A stretch of DNA of 61,396 nt, taken from IMG/VR virus record IMGVR_UViG_3300034121_001426, positions 1-61,396 of that record. One strand, given 5' to 3'. The translations under genes and the position numbers were made by a program. The DNA is from a virus. Position 1 is the stretch's first letter. Each line of letters begins with the position of its first letter. The notes under the pieces are model-generated. The model was given only the letters and a program-made list of their open reading frames with translations, ran no database searches and was not told the origin of the DNA. Of the stretch, positions 1-8,388 are shown piece after piece.

Positions 1-3000
1 TATAGATATCACCGTTGCTGTCGATGGCCACACTGCTGTCGTCAGCACTGTCTGTGAGTCTCTGCCATGTGATGGTTCCCAATGGATCAAGTTTTGTGAT
101 TACAGTGTCGCCGTTGCCTTGATTTTCAAATGTCACAGCAACCACATTGCCGCTCACTGCCACACCCTTGGCATAGCAGTCATTGGTGTTGTTGTTGAGC
201 GCTCGTGTCCATTGATGTGTGCCTGCTGAGTTAAACTTGCTGACAACTGCACACCAAATGTCATTTAGAACAGGGCCGGCGGCTCCATCTCTGCTGATCA
301 TTTCACCAGCTGCATAGATGTTGTCGTTGGCGTCCACAGCCACACTCAAGTAGCGCTCGTTATCAAGCTCACCACCAGCACTCAGCACCTTGTTCCAACC
401 AGCCGTCCATACAAATGCCTCGCCTCCCAGATCGTAACCAACACTCCAGGTGCCTTCACCACCAAAATCAACTGCTTGATCAACAGTGAGCTTTCTCTTG
501 GCTGTTTGTACAGTGCCTGAAAACAGCAATCCACTTATTTCTCCGCTGCCTCCCACACTGGTAACTGTCACAGTCATGTCATTGGCTGGTGAGCTGCCTC
601 CCAGTGAGGTACCCAACACAGTGATGATGTCTCCTTGCACATAATTGCTGCCAGTGTTGAAGTTGGCAATGCTACCGCCTGCATAGTCTGTGTCATAGCT
701 AAAATCCACCTGAAAGCCTGCGCCCACTTGAGTGTTGATTCCGCTTACTCCGTTGTAGGTGGCAGGTGAACCACCTGCTGCTGTACCGCTCACAGCTATG
801 CTGAGCACTCCTGTGCCATCAACACTTTGCACAGTCACTGTGCAATCATTTGTGGGAGTGGCGCCTCCCAAGCTGGTGCCTGACACAAGAATCTTGTGCC
901 CCACTAGATAATCAACCCCTGCTGCGGCCACACCGCCAGCGCCGTAAGTTCCGTCGCCATTGTCTATGATGTTGAATTGTGCTCCACTGCCTTGTCGTGT
1001 GGCCCCAGTAATGGCATCATATTTGTTCACATCCGTGATGCTGGCTCTGCCTGTGACTCCTGTGCCAGTAACTGTCCAGGTATTTTGCACTGGGTAGACA
1101 GGGCTACCAGCTTCAATCTCAGCGTTGCTGACAATCAATATGTTGGTTGTACTGCCGCTTTGTGGAGTCACTGCTAGGCTGAAGTATTCATCATACTTGC
1201 GACCCACAACCACCACTGTGCCATCACTCAAGAAATCAAAGTCATAGGCATTTACTGTGTTGTTTTCGTTTTGATCCCTAAATCCAGTGCTGGTAACAAC
1301 TTGTGCTGTGTCCGGGTCAATCTCCACCAACAGTGCACCTGTTTCGCTGCCAAAGTATTCACACAGCACCATGATGTTGCGTGTACTGGGCAAAATCTTC
1401 ACTGCATTGCACCTGGTGTTGTTGGCATAGTCAAGGTCATATAGTGTGACACTCCACAAGATAGCTCCCTGACTATTGTAGCAAACCACAATGCCTTGAC
1501 TGTTGTTGTCATCTTGTCCCACTGCATATACATTGCCAGTTTCAGGATCCACACAGTTGGCTCGAAGCCAGATGTCATCATTGTTGTTGTTGGCAGGACC
1601 AAATATGCTGAACCAACCAATCTGTGTTTGCACCAAGCGTAGATCGCCATCGTTTGGCACAGTGACTGTGCCATCATTACCAAACACATAATCATAGCTG
1701 GCACTCTTGGCCACCTGTTGTGCCAGTTCTCCTGTTTCAAGAGATTTGGTTGTGGTTGTGACTACAATGCTGTTGGTGATATCAATAAACGTGAATGCAG
1801 CAGTGGTAAATTCTGGTACAGTGACAAATCTGCCAGGTATTCTGCTCTCTTTCACAGAGAACAGTTCGTTCCCACTGCCCAATGTGAGAGTTCTACCATC
1901 TTGGTCAATTTGAAAGGTAATGCTTTCGAAATATTGGTTGCCTGGTATGTTGTCATCGGTATCAAGTTGTTTGGCAGTGACCTGCACTGCCAGCTTGCCA
2001 TTGTTGTTGATACTGAGGAATCGGCCTCTGTTTTTGTTGTATGCATCGATACCAGGCGGTCCGTCCTCGTCCCTGCTGGGAATAAAATAGTAACCTTGAG
2101 CATCAATTTGACGCTGCCACAATGGTGTGCCACCTGGATTAAATTTGACCACAGCCAAAACATTCTTGCTGTTGAAAAAGTTGTCTATATCGCGCACAGG
2201 GTTATCTTGTGTGACCGTGAGAGCACTCAAATAGATGTTGCCTAGATTGTCGCAGTCTACACCTGTGCCCACACTAGCACAAGGTCCTGGACCGATTCTG
2301 CGCACCCACACAGATTCTCCTGTATTGTCTATCTTGATCAAATGACTGATGCTCACAGTTAGATCTTCCTCTTCATGCATGATGGTCTGCTGACTGTTGA
2401 AGCTCATGATTATGTTGCCCTGGGTGTCAACAGCCACATCTGCCCCAGAATAAGATATATCATCTTCTGGATCAAACAATATTTTGGTCCACACATGGCT
2501 GCCGTCACCCAGAATCCTGGTCACAAAGGCTGCATTGGGCAGATCATAGGGCGGCACGTCGCTCACCATCGCCCCACCCACCACAGCCATACTGCCATCT
2601 GGAGCCACATCCATACCAAACAGTGTGGTGGGAACATCCAGATTAAACTTTTGTGCCCACACCAATGATCCATCAGAGATGCTGATCTTCATGATCAAAG
2701 CCTCTCTGTCATCAAATGGTTCTTCCTCTGTGTTGAGAATGTATTCTCCTGCCACATAGATGTGTGTGCTGTCGCACATGACGCTGCCCAGCTCTTGAAA
2801 ACTCTGGCTGGGATCTTCTTCTGCTACCTGATAATCGCGCTGCCAGAGAATATTACCACTAGCATCCAGTTTGAGTAAAACAATGCTGTCAGGATCGTCT
2901 CCGTTGTCCACACTGGTGGCCACTACAATGTTGCCGGTGCTGTCAATGCACAAGTCATGCACCATATCTACATCCACATCTTCCACCAACTGCTGTTGCC

Positions 3001-3307
3001 ACAAGAGATCGAAGCTGCTGCCGAATTTGCTGATGATGAGAATGTCCTGGTAGTCATCAGTGGTGGGATTGTACACCTCACTCACATGCAGTGTGACCAT
3101 GTTGTTGGCGCTGTCGTAGGCCACAGCACTGCTTTCTACGCCATTGTCCTGGTTAGCTGCTCTGTTGACTATTGCAAAATAGTCAGCGTTGCCCACATTG
3201 ATGGTCACCCCGTCGGTGGCACCAATGGTGCGGTTCTCTATTTGAATGCTGCCAGGGGTGTTGCTGATTTTCATACCATCTTGAGTTTGAAACTGTTTGA
3301 GTGCCAT
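1..3307 (-). CDS. Large beta-propeller-like virion protein (C-terminus outside window)
   Basis: The frame is open from an ATG at 3307 (AAGGA just upstream) to the window edge, 1,102 codons so far. The first ~550 residues carry repeated blocks of the form 'DSTGNIVVAT' and 'LLKLDASGNILWQRD', typical of SBBP/delta-60 or NHL-type beta-propeller repeats. Further on, modules containing 'LGGATPTNDCTVTV' and 'LGGSSPANDMTVTV' recur and look like beta-sandwich repeats. Asn, Asp and Thr are abundant, with no catalytic motif and no signal peptide. Its place beside a virion gene suggests a tail fibre or other surface-exposed virion protein. That role is inferred; the reading frame itself is secure. Confidence 0.85.
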   Translation of the reverse strand, partial: MALKQFQTQDGMKISNTPGSIQIENRTIGATDGVTINVGNADYFAIVNRAANQDNGVESSAVAYDSANNMVTLHVSEVYNPTTDDYQDILIISKFGSSFDLLWQQQLVEDVDVDMVHDLCIDSTGNIVVATSVDNGDDPDSIVLLKLDASGNILWQRDYQVAEEDPSQSFQELGSVMCDSTHIYVAGEYILNTEEEPFDDREALIMKISISDGSLVWAQKFNLDVPTTLFGMDVAPDGSMAVVGGAMVSDVPPYDLPNAAFVTRILGDGSHVWTKILFDPEDDISYSGADVAVDTQGNIIMSFNSQQTIMHEEEDLTVSISHLIKIDNTGESVWVRRIGPGPCASVGTGVDCDNLGNIYLSALTVTQDNPVRDIDNFFNSKNVLAVVKFNPGGTPLWQRQIDAQGYYFIPSRDEDGPPGIDAYNKNRGRFLSINNNGKLAVQVTAKQLDTDDNIPGNQYFESITFQIDQDGRTLTLGSGNELFSVKESRIPGRFVTVPEFTTAAFTFIDITNSIVVTTTTKSLETGELAQQVAKSASYDYVFGNDGTVTVPNDGDLRLVQTQIGWFSIFGPANNNNDDIWLRANCVDPETGNVYAVGQDDNNSQGIVVCYNSQGAILWSVTLYDLDYANNTRCNAVKILPSTRNIMVLCEYFGSETGALLVEIDPDTAQVVTSTGFRDQNENNTVNAYDFDFLSDGTVVVVGRKYDEYFSLAVTPQSGSTTNILIVSNAEIEAGSPVYPVQNTWTVTGTGVTGRASITDVNKYDAITGATRQGSGAQFNIIDNGDGTYGAGGVAAAGVDYLVGHKILVSGTSLGGATPTNDCTVTVQSVDGTGVLSIAVSGTAAGGSPATYNGVSGINTQVGAGFQVDFSYDTDYAGGSIANFNTGSNYVQGDIITVLGTSLGGSSPANDMTVTVTSVGGSGEISGLLFSGTVQTAKRKLTVDQAVDFGGEGTWSVGYDLGGEAFVWTAGWNKVLSAGGELDNERYLSVAVDANDNIYAAGEMISRDGAAGPVLNDIWCAVVSKFNSAGTHQWTRALNNNTNDCYAKGVAVSGNVVAVTFENQGNGDTVITKLDPLGTITWQRLTDSADDSSVAIDSNGDIY

Positions 3308-3317
3308 GCTTGGTTCC

Positions 3318-3821
3318 TTAGGATTCTATTTCTATACCAATTGAATTGACAGTTATTGAGTTGATGAGACTTGTGGGTTGAGCGGTTATTTCCAGCACTC
3401 CTCCAGTGACTTGTGCATCAAATGTCACCAAGGGGTTCACACTGGTGTAGGTCACACCATACACAGATGCCTCACCCAATCCAGAGCGAAGATTAACCAA
3501 GGCCATGATTTCAGCACTGTGGGTGTCGGGAAAGTCTACTACGCCAGTTTCGTATCCCACAGCTTGTAAAGTGACTTTGAGTGTTCGCACTTGGCTGCTG
3601 CTGGCTGTGTAAATAATTGTGGCTACACCTGGTGCACACACTGTGGTGGCCCCATTTGTTCCCCCAGATCCCCCAATGGAGATGCCGCCAGGTGTTTCAT
3701 CATTTCCAAATCGTAGTGTTTGTGTGCCTTCCTGGAACCATACTTCACCAATTCCTCCAGTGTATTCATCTGCATCTTGTTGAATTTCTTTGGTGATTAA
3801 TTTTCTAGTTCCGGATCTCAT
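3318..3821 (-). CDS. Putative virion structural protein, 167 aa
   Basis: The start is placed at the ATG at 3821 because AAGGAATCAC lies directly upstream; an in-frame ATG further 5' lacks a ribosome binding site. The N-terminus (MRSGTRKLITKEIQQD) is followed by a Gly-rich segment near residues 50-60 and a beta-rich C-terminal half. The stop codon lies 11 bases before the start of the giant propeller gene, so the two probably share a transcript. A T4-type late box lies about 25 bases upstream. I recognise no enzymatic motif; the virion assignment rests on composition, neighbour and promoter. Confidence 0.7.
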   Translation of the reverse strand: MRSGTRKLITKEIQQDADEYTGGIGEVWFQEGTQTLRFGNDETPGGISIGGSGGTNGATTVCAPGVATIIYTASSSQVRTLKVTLQAVGYETGVVDFPDTHSAEIMALVNLRSGLGEASVYGVTYTSVNPLVTFDAQVTGGVLEITAQPTSLINSITVNSIGIEIES

Positions 3822-3843
3822 GTGATTCCTTATGGCAATACCG

Positions 3844-3851
3844 TATTTATG
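3844..3851 (-). promoter_or_regulatory. T4-type late promoter box (CATAAATA)
   Basis: On the minus strand the sequence reads CATAAATAC, 23-30 bases upstream of the ATG at 3821. It matches the T4 late consensus TATAAATA at seven of eight positions and would drive the virion gene pair. Confidence 0.55.
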
Positions 3852-4270
3852 TAGTACCATTTCATCTAGGTAGGATGTCACAGTTCTCCCCGACATGGGG
3901 AGAATGATTCATCTGAGGCCATCAGTCACTATTCCAATCCTATCAGCAGGCGGGACACCTATGTTCCTGCATGGGATTCCTCACTCAACGCCCTGAATGC
4001 GTTTGTCCGGTTATTGCATTTTGTATGCAAAGCCCAGTGATTGGTGGGAATAGTGCATTCAATCACTGGTTAGAGATTTTCACTCTAATCCTTTGTGCTC
4101 AATTTTGTGACACAGGTGTTCATGAGCATGGAACCTGTATGCGTGATTGCCTGTCCTGTTCGACCGGATGCACGGGTGGATGCCACACCACCATATGAGA
4201 GTCACTATGCTATATGATAAATTACCCACACAGTCACAGTCAATGAACCAGCAGAGATATCCTAAACAAC

Positions 4271-4278
4271 CTAAATAT
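4271..4278 (+). promoter_or_regulatory. Late promoter-like box (CTAAATAT) for lysis genes
   Basis: CTAAATAT lies 27-34 bases upstream of the endolysin ATG. The same CTAAATA form recurs before other late-looking genes (9216, 30633, 40986, 46971). Confidence 0.45.
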
Positions 4279-4304
4279 TGCAAAATATAACCCAAGGTGC
4301 TCAA

Positions 4305-4937
4305 ATGAGTTTTGATTTTGATTTTACCCCTGAAAAATTGGCACATTGCATCAACAACAGCCACATCAACGAGTGGTATGAGCATATAGTTGCTGTGTTG
4401 CCTGACTATGAAATCAACACTGTGAATCGTGTTGCATGCTGGCTGGCTCAGATGGGTCATGAAAGTGGAGATTTCAAATTCACCAGTGAAAATCTCAACT
4501 ACAGTGCCAAAGGACTGCGCGGAGTGTTTGGAAAATATTTTCCCACAGATGAATTGGCTATGCAATATCAACGTCAACCAGAAAAAATTGCCAACAGAGT
4601 TTATGCAAACAGAATGGGCAATGGTGCTGAATCCAGTGGGGATGGCTGGAAATTCCGTGGACGTGGCATAATTCAGATTACAGGCAAGAGCAACTATACC
4701 ACTTGCAGTGAAACACTGTATGGAGATCCCAACATACTGTTGGACAATCCAGATATTCTTTGTGAAATGGATGGTGCAGTTCGCAGCGCCTGCTGGTTCT
4801 GGAACAGTCGTCATCTCAATGATTGGGCTGATTCACTGGATAATCTCACTGTCACCAAGAAGATTAATGGTGGAACTCACGGGTTGGCTGATCGAGACCA
4901 ACGTCTACAGAAAAATCTAACAATCTTACAGGGATAA
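4305..4937 (+). CDS. GH19-type endolysin (chitinase-like lysozyme)
   Basis: The 210-residue protein belongs to glycoside hydrolase family 19, used by many phages to cut peptidoglycan. Visible family signatures are 'MGHESGDF' (the first catalytic Glu region), 'SENLNYSAKGLRGVF', 'YANRMGNG' and 'GRGIIQITGKSNY'. There is no signal peptide, so it should need the holin to reach the cell wall. The ATG at 4305 has AAGG seven bases upstream; a TTG nine codons earlier is less likely. It leads the lysis cassette, with the inner spanin starting four bases after its stop. Confidence 0.93.
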   Translation: MSFDFDFTPEKLAHCINNSHINEWYEHIVAVLPDYEINTVNRVACWLAQMGHESGDFKFTSENLNYSAKGLRGVFGKYFPTDELAMQYQRQPEKIANRVYANRMGNGAESSGDGWKFRGRGIIQITGKSNYTTCSETLYGDPNILLDNPDILCEMDGAVRSACWFWNSRHLNDWADSLDNLTVTKKINGGTHGLADRDQRLQKNLTILQG

Positions 4938-4941
4938 CAGC

Positions 4942-5532
4942 ATGTTTAGTGGCATCATGAGCAAGGTTGTGTTGATTCAATTTGCGGTGATAGTGTGTAT
5001 GGTGGGTCTTGGCTATATGTATTATACCCACAGCCAAGACACCATCCAAAAACTCAACCAAAACAACGCCAAATTGGAAACCGCTATACAAATGCAGGAA
5101 CAGACTATTGCTGCACAAAAAGATGCTGTACAAAAGCAAAATGCAGCCATGTTTGTTCTGCAACAACGCCTGAGTGATGCAGAAATCAAAAGAAAAGATC
5201 TGGAGGCCAGATTGCGTCGTGCTGATCTGCAGGCCATGGCTAGAAACAATGCTGCTGATCTAGAAGCTAGAATCAATAGAGCAACTGTGCAGGCATTCAG
5301 AGACATTGAAACAGTGACTGCTCCCAAAGATAGGCTTGCTCCACCAGCTGCTCCTGAAACCAGTGTGGACGTAAGCAGTGTCAACAAACCTGCACTGGTT
5401 GCCAACATTGTTGCCAACAGTAACCGTATTGCCAACCCCGCCAGCAAATCCACTGCATCCGCCACAACCAATCCCAGCAATAGTCCACATCCACCGCCCA
5501 GACCCCCGCAAAGAGCAGGAGCCCCACAATGA
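4942..5532 (+). CDS. Inner-membrane spanin (Rz-like)
   Basis: The 196-residue protein has one N-terminal transmembrane segment (about residues 8-27, 'VVLIQFAVIVCMVGLGYMYY') followed by a long charged coiled coil (about 35-125) and a Pro/Ala/Ser-rich C-terminal tail. This is the layout of an i-spanin, which spans the periplasm and pairs with a lipoprotein to fuse the inner and outer membranes at lysis. It overlaps the start of the lipoprotein gene by four bases (ATGA), as expected for an Rz/Rz1-type pair. The Pro-rich tail is long for the family. Confidence 0.8.
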   Translation: MFSGIMSKVVLIQFAVIVCMVGLGYMYYTHSQDTIQKLNQNNAKLETAIQMQEQTIAAQKDAVQKQNAAMFVLQQRLSDAEIKRKDLEARLRRADLQAMARNNAADLEARINRATVQAFRDIETVTAPKDRLAPPAAPETSVDVSSVNKPALVANIVANSNRIANPASKSTASATTNPSNSPHPPPRPPQRAGAPQ

Positions 5533-5909
5533 GAATTTTCACAACTCTAGCGTGTTGTTTGTTTTTGGTTGCCTGTGGGCAAGTGTCAGGTATTAGTGTC
5601 ACCACCCGCCCTTTGGATATAGATATTGCTCGCACAGCAGACCCCACTGGTGTTACCATGTTGCCTGTGCAATTCAAAGTCATCAACAAAGACAATCTGG
5701 AGAACTTTCTTTCAGATTTGCGCACCAATCAGGGTGGCAACAATCCAGTTTTCTTTTCCATTACCACCAGGGATTATGAAAACATGGCACTCAATTTGGC
5801 TGACATGCGCAGATACATTGAGCAACAGCAGAGTATTATCATTTACTATAGGAGTCTCACCAGCAAACACAACGAGCAATTGTCAGGCGCACACAACGCC
5901 AATAAGTAA
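5529..5909 (+). CDS. Outer-membrane spanin lipoprotein (Rz1-like)
   Basis: The 126-residue product begins with a lipoprotein signal peptide ending in the lipobox 'LVACGQ', giving an acylated Cys near residue 16. The mature part has no transmembrane segment. Its start overlaps the stop of the upstream inner spanin gene (ATGA), implying coupled translation. It is longer than lambda Rz1, which is usual for separated spanin pairs. The function is inferred from architecture and position between inner spanin and holin. Confidence 0.75.
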   Translation: MRIFTTLACCLFLVACGQVSGISVTTRPLDIDIARTADPTGVTMLPVQFKVINKDNLENFLSDLRTNQGGNNPVFFSITTRDYENMALNLADMRRYIEQQQSIIIYYRSLTSKHNEQLSGAHNANK

Positions 5910-5935
5910 TTGGGTTATCAGACTCATGGTTGGTT

Positions 5936-5942
5936 TTAAATA
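5936..5942 (+). promoter_or_regulatory. Late promoter-like TTAAATA box before the holin gene
   Basis: TTAAATA occurs 27-33 bases upstream of the holin ATG and could provide separate late transcription of the holin. Confidence 0.3.
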
Positions 5943-5969
5943 TGTGGATATAATCAAGGATGAATACCC

Positions 5970-6476
5970 ATGCCAGCAAATGATCTCGATAATGAAGATG
6001 ATCCTCCCATGCACCCCAAGGCAGACATGGTCCTTGCGACACCAGTTGTTTCTCCTCCCAAATTGCCTCCAGCCAAGCCACCTGTGAACAATGTGGTTAC
6101 TCCCAGTGCGCCTGAGCCCAACACACCTCCACCATCACAAGTTTTCCAACAGATGATGATGAATCAAGCAGCCAATCCTCAACAAGAAGACCATTGGGTC
6201 AAAAGTTACTGGAGGCCCGCTGCTGCATGGTTGTACATGTTGATATGTCTTGTGGATTTTGTAATATTTCCTGCACTGACCATGGTATTGCCTGCTATTC
6301 TCAAGGGGTTTGGAGTGGCTATTGCATATATCCCCTGGCAGAGTCTCAGTTTACAGAATGGTGGACTTATCCATTTAAGCTTTGCGGCCATCCTGGGTGT
6401 GGCAGCCTGGACCAGAGGCAATGAAAAAATAGCCAAGGTAAACTATCCCAGGCCCATGGTGGATAAAAGACAGTAA
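5970..6476 (+). CDS. Holin, 3-TM gene-transfer-agent type
   Basis: The 168-residue protein has a ~70-residue Pro-rich cytoplasmic N-terminus, then 'WVKSYWRPAAAWLYMLICL', which matches the start of the GTA_holin_3TM family, and three predicted transmembrane segments (about 80-100, 103-125 and 132-150). Such holins permeabilise the inner membrane and time lysis. The ATG at 5970 follows AAGGATG. It closes the lysis cassette. The long disordered N-terminal extension is unusual and may modulate timing. Confidence 0.85.
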   Translation: MPANDLDNEDDPPMHPKADMVLATPVVSPPKLPPAKPPVNNVVTPSAPEPNTPPPSQVFQQMMMNQAANPQQEDHWVKSYWRPAAAWLYMLICLVDFVIFPALTMVLPAILKGFGVAIAYIPWQSLSLQNGGLIHLSFAAILGVAAWTRGNEKIAKVNYPRPMVDKRQ

Positions 6477-6480
6477 ATTC

Positions 6481-6663
6481 AAAGGTCACAAATTTTGGAT
6501 CAAAGATGGGGAGATTAAACGCTCTCCAGAGTATCCTGAAGAAGGATGGCTGTCAGGATCTACAAGTAAGGGAAGGCGTGGCTGGATCAAAGATGGACAA
6601 GTGAAATACTCCCTTGAATGCCCTGGGCTAGGATGGGTAAGGAAGGAGTGGCACACCTACTAA
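6481..6663 (+). pseudogene. Remnant of the C-terminal DNA-binding end of a homing endonuclease
   Basis: Read in the frame starting at 6481, the sequence encodes two copies of a short module, 'HKFWIKDGEIKRSPEYPEEG' and 'RGWIKDGQVKYSLECPG', ending in a stop at 6661. The same module (W-x-N/D-G, then a conserved Pro-Gly, then GW) closes the two intact homing endonucleases at 32222 and 42296. No start codon or nuclease domain precedes it; the holin gene occupies the upstream DNA. It is therefore a decayed endonuclease tail, lying tail-to-tail with the ClpP-like gene. Confidence 0.7.
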
Positions 6664-6725
6664 CAACTTGAGATAGATTAAAAACTATAAACAAAAATTT
6701 AGCTTTGTGTCCCCATTGGCAGCAT

Positions 6726-6746
6726 GGGAGAGAGGATAACTCTCCC
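6726..6746. terminator. Hairpin between convergent genes
   Basis: A 7-bp perfect stem (gggagag/ctctccc) with a 7-base loop lies between the endonuclease remnant and the ClpP-like gene. It lacks a clear T-run, so it is a weak terminator candidate. Confidence 0.35.
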
Positions 6747-6755
6747 CACTGTTGG

Positions 6756-7334
6756 TTAAAATGTTCTTTTGATAGAATCTGCAATACCATGCTCTACTGC
6801 CTCTTCAGCACTTAACCACACGTCTTGCGCAGGAAGTAAAAGCTCTTTAATTTTACTTTCACTTAAACCCGTGCAATGTTTGTACAATCCCATCATCCGT
6901 TGACTAGTAAGTTCGAACTCCTTAACACGTGACAGTAGTTCGTGCTCCTTCCCATATGATCCCCAGCTATACTGATGGGAAAGTATGCTAGTCATGGGGG
7001 TGATCACTCTAAAACCTTTATGACCTGCGATAAAAGTCAACAGCCCACATGATGAGATCTGCCCCAGTCCCAGAGTATGGATGGGAACAGCACTGCCCTT
7101 GATGATGTCAATAAGAGCAAATGCACTATTTAAATCACCCCCAGGGCTATTGATTATGAGAGTTAAATGATCAGGTCTTTTGTCAGCTGGCAGCAGGTTG
7201 TTTTGGAGGATCCATTCCACAACAGGCTTGACTGACTTGCTGGTGAAATCATCAAAAAACACATAAACATTTTGAGATTCCAGGCTGGGCAAAGCAGGTG
7301 CACTCTTGCTATCACTACGTGAATTATTGGTCAT
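6756..7334 (-). CDS. ClpP-like serine protease
   Basis: The 192-residue protein has the ClpP fold signatures and a full catalytic triad: Ser ~95 in 'GQISSCG' (consensus GQAASMG), His ~120 in 'ILSHQYSWGSYG' and Asp ~171 in 'AQDVWLSAEEAVEHGIADSI'. It would form a cytoplasmic degradation chamber fed by a Clp ATPase; a ClpX and a ClpS homologue are encoded elsewhere in this window. The start at 7334 follows CAGGA. Codon choice in the 3' half (many TTA, ACT, AAA) looks unlike the 5' half, which may mark replacement of the 3' end next to the endonuclease remnant. Confidence 0.88.
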   Translation of the reverse strand: MTNNSRSDSKSAPALPSLESQNVYVFFDDFTSKSVKPVVEWILQNNLLPADKRPDHLTLIINSPGGDLNSAFALIDIIKGSAVPIHTLGLGQISSCGLLTFIAGHKGFRVITPMTSILSHQYSWGSYGKEHELLSRVKEFELTSQRMMGLYKHCTGLSESKIKELLLPAQDVWLSAEEAVEHGIADSIKRTF

Positions 7335-7400
7335 AAAAAATTCCTGTAAGGTGTTTATCGGGTTTAGTATAACCATCAACTGTATTATATGTCTAGATGT

Positions 7401-7820
7401 TCAGCTGCCTATGCCCAGCACAAAACAACCAGGAGTAGCTTCACGGAAGCCTTCCAGGAACAGATCTTCCATGTCATGCCCCCAAATGCCATGAGGGCCT
7501 TGGCTCACACTACGGTTGAGCATACCAGGAATATGGCCAGGATCGCCCACAGCCTGCTCTTCCTCAGCATAGATTTTCGCATATCCTTCATACACCGCCT
7601 GGAAAAAGACATAGCAGGTGAACCCACCCTCATGAAAAAACTCACGAGTCACGGGCTGGCTGAGAGGATAGTCAAAGGTGATGCTGATGCGTTCCAGCTC
7701 AGTTATCAGCCTATTGCCTCCCACAATATCCTCAGGCTTGACATCAGGAAAGTCGCACACACGAGGGCAAGCTTCATAACCATCAGCCTCGCGAATATCA
7801 AAGCTCTGGATGGGATTCAT
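7401..7820 (-). CDS. Hypothetical phage protein, 139 aa
   Basis: The frame starts at an ATG 23 bases inside the end of the upstream gene, with AAGGA about 11 bases before it. The product is acidic and soluble, with no transmembrane segment and no motif I recognise. The overlap places it in the same operon as the two small genes upstream, behind the promoter at 8138-8165. Confidence 0.6.
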   Translation of the reverse strand: MNPIQSFDIREADGYEACPRVCDFPDVKPEDIVGGNRLITELERISITFDYPLSQPVTREFFHEGGFTCYVFFQAVYEGYAKIYAEEEQAVGDPGHIPGMLNRSVSQGPHGIWGHDMEDLFLEGFREATPGCFVLGIGS

Positions 7821-7971
7821 GATTGTGGGTATCCTTGTTTGCGATCATACGATTGCGAATAAGATCTACACTATCCAGCCAAATCTGGGCGATGAGTGGA
7901 TAGCGATCTATCAGCTTGAGAGCCATTTCCTCAGCATGAGCCAGCTTGCGCTGATCGTTCCAGTCAGCCAC
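7798..7971 (-). CDS. Small hypothetical protein, 57 aa
   Basis: A GTG start at 7971 is preceded by AGGATC and overlaps the end of the upstream gene by eight bases. The product (MADWNDQRKLAHAEEMALKL...) is helical and charged. An ATG-initiated frame running further upstream would overlap the neighbouring gene completely and is unlikely. Function unknown. Confidence 0.55.
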   Translation of the reverse strand: MADWNDQRKLAHAEEMALKLIDRYPLIAQIWLDSVDLIRNRMIANKDTHNHESHPEL

Positions 7972-8110
7972 GATCCTGGCGCCCCTTGCGGGTATAGATC
8001 TTGCGATTACGCACCACACGCGGCTTGAAGCGGTTGTCCTGGAACAGTTCCAGGGCGCGGCGGGCGCGCACAGGCGGGGCCACAGCCACAATCTTCTCAA
8101 TCTTGCTCAT
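7964..8110 (-). CDS. Small basic protein, 48 aa
   Basis: The ATG at 8110 follows a strong AGGAGTAACACC site. The peptide is rich in Arg and Lys, especially its C-terminus 'RVVRNRKIYTRKGRQDRG', suggesting nucleic acid binding. It is the first gene after the sigma70-like promoter at 8138-8165 and so is probably expressed early. I do not recognise a named family. Confidence 0.6.
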   Translation of the reverse strand: MSKIEKIVAVAPPVRARRALELFQDNRFKPRVVRNRKIYTRKGRQDRG

Positions 8111-8137
8111 GGTGTTACTCCTGTTTGCCATGCCATA

Positions 8138-8165
8138 CTTATAGCACAAGCTGAAGAAATGTCAA
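8138..8165 (-). promoter_or_regulatory. Sigma70-type promoter (TTGACA-16-TATAAG)
   Basis: On the minus strand TTGACA (8165-8160) and TATAAG (8143-8138) are 16 bp apart, upstream of the gene starting at 8110. It belongs to a repeated promoter class in this window that ends its spacer in TGC. Confidence 0.65.
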
Positions 8166-8173
8166 CCACTTTT

Positions 8174-8380
8174 TCACATGCAACTGTTGCGCACTCGTTG
8201 ATTCATGGCATTCAGCCTCACAAGTGCAATTCGCAGCCACCAAAACCAACCAGTTGCACGCTGACGGCAAACACAGGGCTTGCCATGGTCATACAAACAG
8301 GCCCGAATTGTGGCGGCATGGCGCACACACTGTTCACCCGCAGCCAACTCTTCTATGCGATCACCCAGCTTCTTGCTCAT
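8174..8380 (-). CDS. Small hypothetical protein, 68 aa
   Basis: The start at 8380 (MSKKLGDRIEELAAGEQ) has GAGAGAT upstream and lies nine bases after the stop of the gene above it. The middle contains Cys residues and an aromatic stretch 'TGWFWWL'. No family recognised. It lies between two genes of the same small-gene run and is read as real on that basis. Confidence 0.45.
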   Translation of the reverse strand: MSKKLGDRIEELAAGEQCVRHAATIRACLYDHGKPCVCRQRATGWFWWLRIALVRLNAMNQRVRNSCM

Positions 8381-8388
8381 GATATCTC

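Larger units (their letters stand above)
3822..4304. other. Intergenic region between divergent virion and lysis genes
   Basis: About 480 bases separate the minus-strand virion genes from the plus-strand lysis cassette. It contains the late box at 3844-3851 and a CTAAATAT box at 4271-4278. I see no convincing coding frame. A tRNA-like anticodon arm near 4063-4080 has no matching T-arm or acceptor stem. The rest is unexplained. Confidence 0.5.

Noticed and set aside
4050-4115. Possible tRNA gene
   Set aside because: A TAGAG/CTCTA stem with a 7-base loop exists, but no T-arm or acceptor stem pairs with it, and position 37 would be C.
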